A stretch of 46,350 nt of DNA, taken from the NCBI RefSeq assembly GCF_029959445.1, contig NZ_JASCOR010000015.1:1-46350 (forward strand). Reading direction: 5' to 3'. The notes under the pieces were generated by a model, which was not told where the DNA came from, ran no database searches, and was given only the letters and a program-made list of their open reading frames with translations. The position numbers were made by a program, and so were the translations under genes. Each line of letters begins with the position of its first letter. Within the stretch, counting starts at the first letter, position 1. Below are positions 44,372-46,350 of the stretch, piece by piece. Origin of the DNA: Stenotrophomonas sp. PS02298. GTDB lineage: Bacteria; Pseudomonadota; Gammaproteobacteria; Xanthomonadales; Xanthomonadaceae.

Positions 44372-44494
44372 CGAATAACTACTCCGGATAATGGGTTGGG
44401 GGTGTATGCCATTCCGTGGCAGCGCAACAAAGCATACCGGGCTGGTCGCGGTAATGACAGATTAATAGCGTTTTCGATGTTATCCGGAAATGAA

Positions 44495-44519
44495 AACGCC
44501 GGGACAATGTCCCGGCGTT
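44495..44519 (-). terminator. Intrinsic terminator of proS
   Basis: AACGCCGGGAC pairs with GTCCCGGCGTT around a three-base loop; on the minus strand TTTTCATTT follows. It lies 15 bases beyond the proS stop. The rest of 44372-44533 should carry the promoter of the H-NS-like gene. Confidence 0.85.
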
Positions 44520-44533
44520 ATAAGCAGTCAACG

Positions 44534-46228
44534 TCAGCCGATGATCTTGCTGATCACCGTGGCCTGGTCCAGATTCTCCGCCTCGGCGGCGTTGCGTGCG
44601 CGGTATTCAACCGTGCCAGCGGCAAGCCCGCGTTCCGACACCACGATGCGATGCGGAATACCGATCAGTTCCATATCGGCAAACATCTGGCCCGGACGCA
44701 GGCCGCGGTCGTCCAGTGCGGCATCCACGCCAGCGGCCTGCAGTTCGGCCAGCAGCGCTTCGGCGGCGGCAGTTACCGTCGGGTCCTGTTTCGGGTTGAT
44801 CATGCATACCACCGCCTGCCACGGGGCCATGCTGACCGGCCAGATAATGCCGGCGTCATCGTGGTTCTGTTCGATGGCGGCGGCGACGATGCGTGATACG
44901 CCAATGCCGTAGCACCCCATCGCCATCACCGCAGCCTTGCCGTTCTGGTCCAGCACGGTAGCCTTCAGTGCCTGCGCATACTGGCGGCCGAGCTGGAATA
45001 CGTGGCCAACCTCGATGCCGCGGGTAATCTTCAGTTCGCCGCCGTCCTGGGCCCGGTCGCCGGCCACGACGTTGCGGATATCGGCCACTTCCGGCTCGGC
45101 CAGGTCGCGGCCCCAGTTGACGCCGGCAATATGCAGGCCTTTCTCATTGGCACCGACCACGAAATCGGCCATTGCCGCTACTTCGCGGTCAGCGACAACA
45201 CGGATCGCCTTGCGCGGATTCAAGGGGCCGAGGAAACCCGGCTCGCTGCCCAGATAATCGGCAATCTCGGCCTCGCTGGCCATGCGGTAATCCGCCAGGC
45301 CAGCCACCTTGGCCAGTTTGATTTCGTTGACTTCGTGGTCGCCACGGACCAGGGCAAGCACGAATTCATTCTCAGTGGTCATTACCGCAATCGACTTCAC
45401 CGTGCGCAACAGGGCGATGCCCATCAGCGCGGCGACTTCCTCGCAGGTCTTCTGGGTGGGGGTATCGATCCTGCGCAGTTCTTCGTTGGCGGCGCAGCGC
45501 GCTGCCGGATCAGCGGCAATCGCGGCTTCCACATTGGCGGCGTAGTCCGAGCCGGTGGAAAACACCAACGCGTCTTCACCGGAATCGGCAATCACGTGGA
45601 ATTCCTGCGAGGCATCACCGCCGATCGCGCCGGAATCGGCCTGCACCGCGCGGAACTCCAGGCCCAGACGGGTGAAGATGCGGGTGTAGGCGGCCTTCAT
45701 GTTTTCGTATTCGGCGACCAGGCTGGCGTCGTCCAGATGGAAGGAGTAGGCATCCTTCATCAGAAACTCGCGCGAGCGCATGACGCCGAAACGCGGACGG
45801 ATTTCGTCACGGAACTTGGTCTGCACCTGGTAGAAATTGACCGGCAGCTGCTTGTAACTGGACAGCTCCTGGCGCGCGAAGTCGGTAATGGCTTCCTCGG
45901 CGGTGGGGCTGTAGCAGTATTCCTGCTCCTTGCGGTCCTTGATCTTCAGCAGCTGGCCGCCGAATTTCTCCCAGCGACCGGTTTCTTCCCACAGTTCCTT
46001 GGGCTGGATGGTCGGTAGTTGCAGTTCCACAGCACCGGCGCGGTTCATTTCCTCGCGGACGATGGTTTCCACCTTGCGCAGCACCCGCAGGCCCAGCGGC
46101 GACCAGGTGTACAGGCCCGATGCCAGCTTGCGGATCATGCCCGCGCGCAGCATCAGCCGATGGCTGACCAGCTCGGCGTCGGCGGGAGTTTCCTTGGTGG
46201 TGTGCAGGTGGAAGCGGGAAAGACGCAT
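44534..46228 (-). CDS. proS: Prolyl-tRNA synthetase, bacterial type
   Basis: Class II aminoacyl-tRNA synthetase charging tRNA(Pro). [19 protein letters not shown] opens the protein; class II motifs include [42 protein letters not shown] (motif 2) and [18 protein letters not shown] (motif 3). The large middle insertion, about residues 225-405, is the editing domain that removes mischarged alanine (includes [10 protein letters not shown] and [13 protein letters not shown]). The C-terminal anticodon-binding domain follows ([12 protein letters not shown]). At 564 residues it is complete; start ATG at 46228. Confidence 0.97.
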   Translation of the reverse strand: MRLSRFHLHTTKETPADAELVSHRLMLRAGMIRKLASGLYTWSPLGLRVLRKVETIVREEMNRAGAVELQLPTIQPKELWEETGRWEKFGGQLLKIKDRKEQEYCYSPTAEEAITDFARQELSSYKQLPVNFYQVQTKFRDEIRPRFGVMRSREFLMKDAYSFHLDDASLVAEYENMKAAYTRIFTRLGLEFRAVQADSGAIGGDASQEFHVIADSGEDALVFSTGSDYAANVEAAIAADPAARCAANEELRRIDTPTQKTCEEVAALMGIALLRTVKSIAVMTTENEFVLALVRGDHEVNEIKLAKVAGLADYRMASEAEIADYLGSEPGFLGPLNPRKAIRVVADREVAAMADFVVGANEKGLHIAGVNWGRDLAEPEVADIRNVVAGDRAQDGGELKITRGIEVGHVFQLGRQYAQALKATVLDQNGKAAVMAMGCYGIGVSRIVAAAIEQNHDDAGIIWPVSMAPWQAVVCMINPKQDPTVTAAAEALLAELQAAGVDAALDDRGLRPGQMFADMELIGIPHRIVVSERGLAAGTVEYRARNAAEAENLDQATVISKIIG

Positions 46229-46317
46229 GGCAGGGGGCTTCGCAAAACGGACGATCCCCTATTTTGCCAGCCTTGCAGCCCACTCGCACCGCCACCAACG
46301 GGGTAGGGGGCAAAACC

Positions 46318-46350
46318 GGGGTCAGAGTCGGGTTTTGCAAAGCAAAACCC
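46318..46350. repeat. Dyad repeat cut by the window edge
   Basis: GGGTTTTGC (46330-46338) and GCAAAACCC (46342-46350) form a nine-base-pair hairpin with loop AAA, ending exactly at the window edge. It is preceded by GGGGTCAGAGTC. I recall a dispersed Xanthomonadaceae repeat with GGGGTCAGAG outer arms, so an inverse GACTCTGACCCC probably follows outside. Confidence 0.55.

Overview
The window looks like a chromosomal segment of a Xanthomonadaceae gammaproteobacterium, most likely Stenotrophomonas or a close relative. The evidence is high G+C housekeeping genes, xanA/xanB and rmlBACD next to etfBA, family-typical dyad repeats, and a surface-polysaccharide island between metB and etfA. From memory, metB-etfA is the known position of the variable LPS O-antigen locus in Xanthomonas. 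The genus is an inference; no rRNA or marker search was possible.

Region 1 (1-7.2 kb) is ordinary chromosome. It holds the end of a low-complexity reading frame, a family repeat and terminator, the DEAD-box helicase rhlE (-), the tyrosine-catabolism pair fahA-maiA (+), a REP-like cluster, pilU (-), a coupled pair of small envelope proteins (DUF4398-like, then OmpA-like), a gene-free stretch with hairpins and a terminator, and a YdcH-like protein.

Region 2 (7.3-10 kb) carries cbs and metB, the two steps of reverse transsulfuration. The metB stop overlaps the start of the next gene, wzm, so the island is joined to a core metabolic gene.

Region 3 (9.95-26.9 kb) is the island. It contains an ABC exporter (wzm, wzt), a GT4 glycosyltransferase, a 1198-residue multi-module glycosyltransferase, a nucleotide-sugar dehydrogenase and a 1325-residue fusion. 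That fusion has an FkbM methyltransferase, 27 uninterrupted 15-residue coiled-coil repeats and two GT-A glycosyltransferase modules. After it come an FkbH-like HAD protein, a DUF6270-like protein, a small lipoprotein and, on the other strand, two tandem UDP-GlcNAc 2-epimerase paralogues. My reading is that a few large multi-module enzymes build an O-polysaccharide for export by Wzm/Wzt. The coiled-coil fusion resembles, in general plan, the WbdD cap-and-ruler system of E. coli O8/O9a, but here the polymerising modules would be in the same chain. This is the most interesting object in the window.

Region 4 (27-36.9 kb) has etfBA (-) with its own terminator, rmlBACD (+) for dTDP-L-rhamnose, xanA-xanB (-) for sugar phosphates and GDP-mannose, and scoAB (+), a CoA-transferase. 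The rml and xan genes probably feed the island from across etfBA.

Region 5 (36.9-46.35 kb) has a lone GT4 glycosyltransferase (-), an AlkB-like dioxygenase (+), an MCE/ABC lipid-transport operon (mlaE-, mlaF-, mlaD-like plus a PqiC-like lipoprotein, -), a ThrE-type exporter (+), a large inverted repeat, an H-NS-family protein (-), proS (-), and a dyad repeat cut by the window edge. No rRNA, tRNA, CRISPR array, insertion sequence or prophage gene was recognised.
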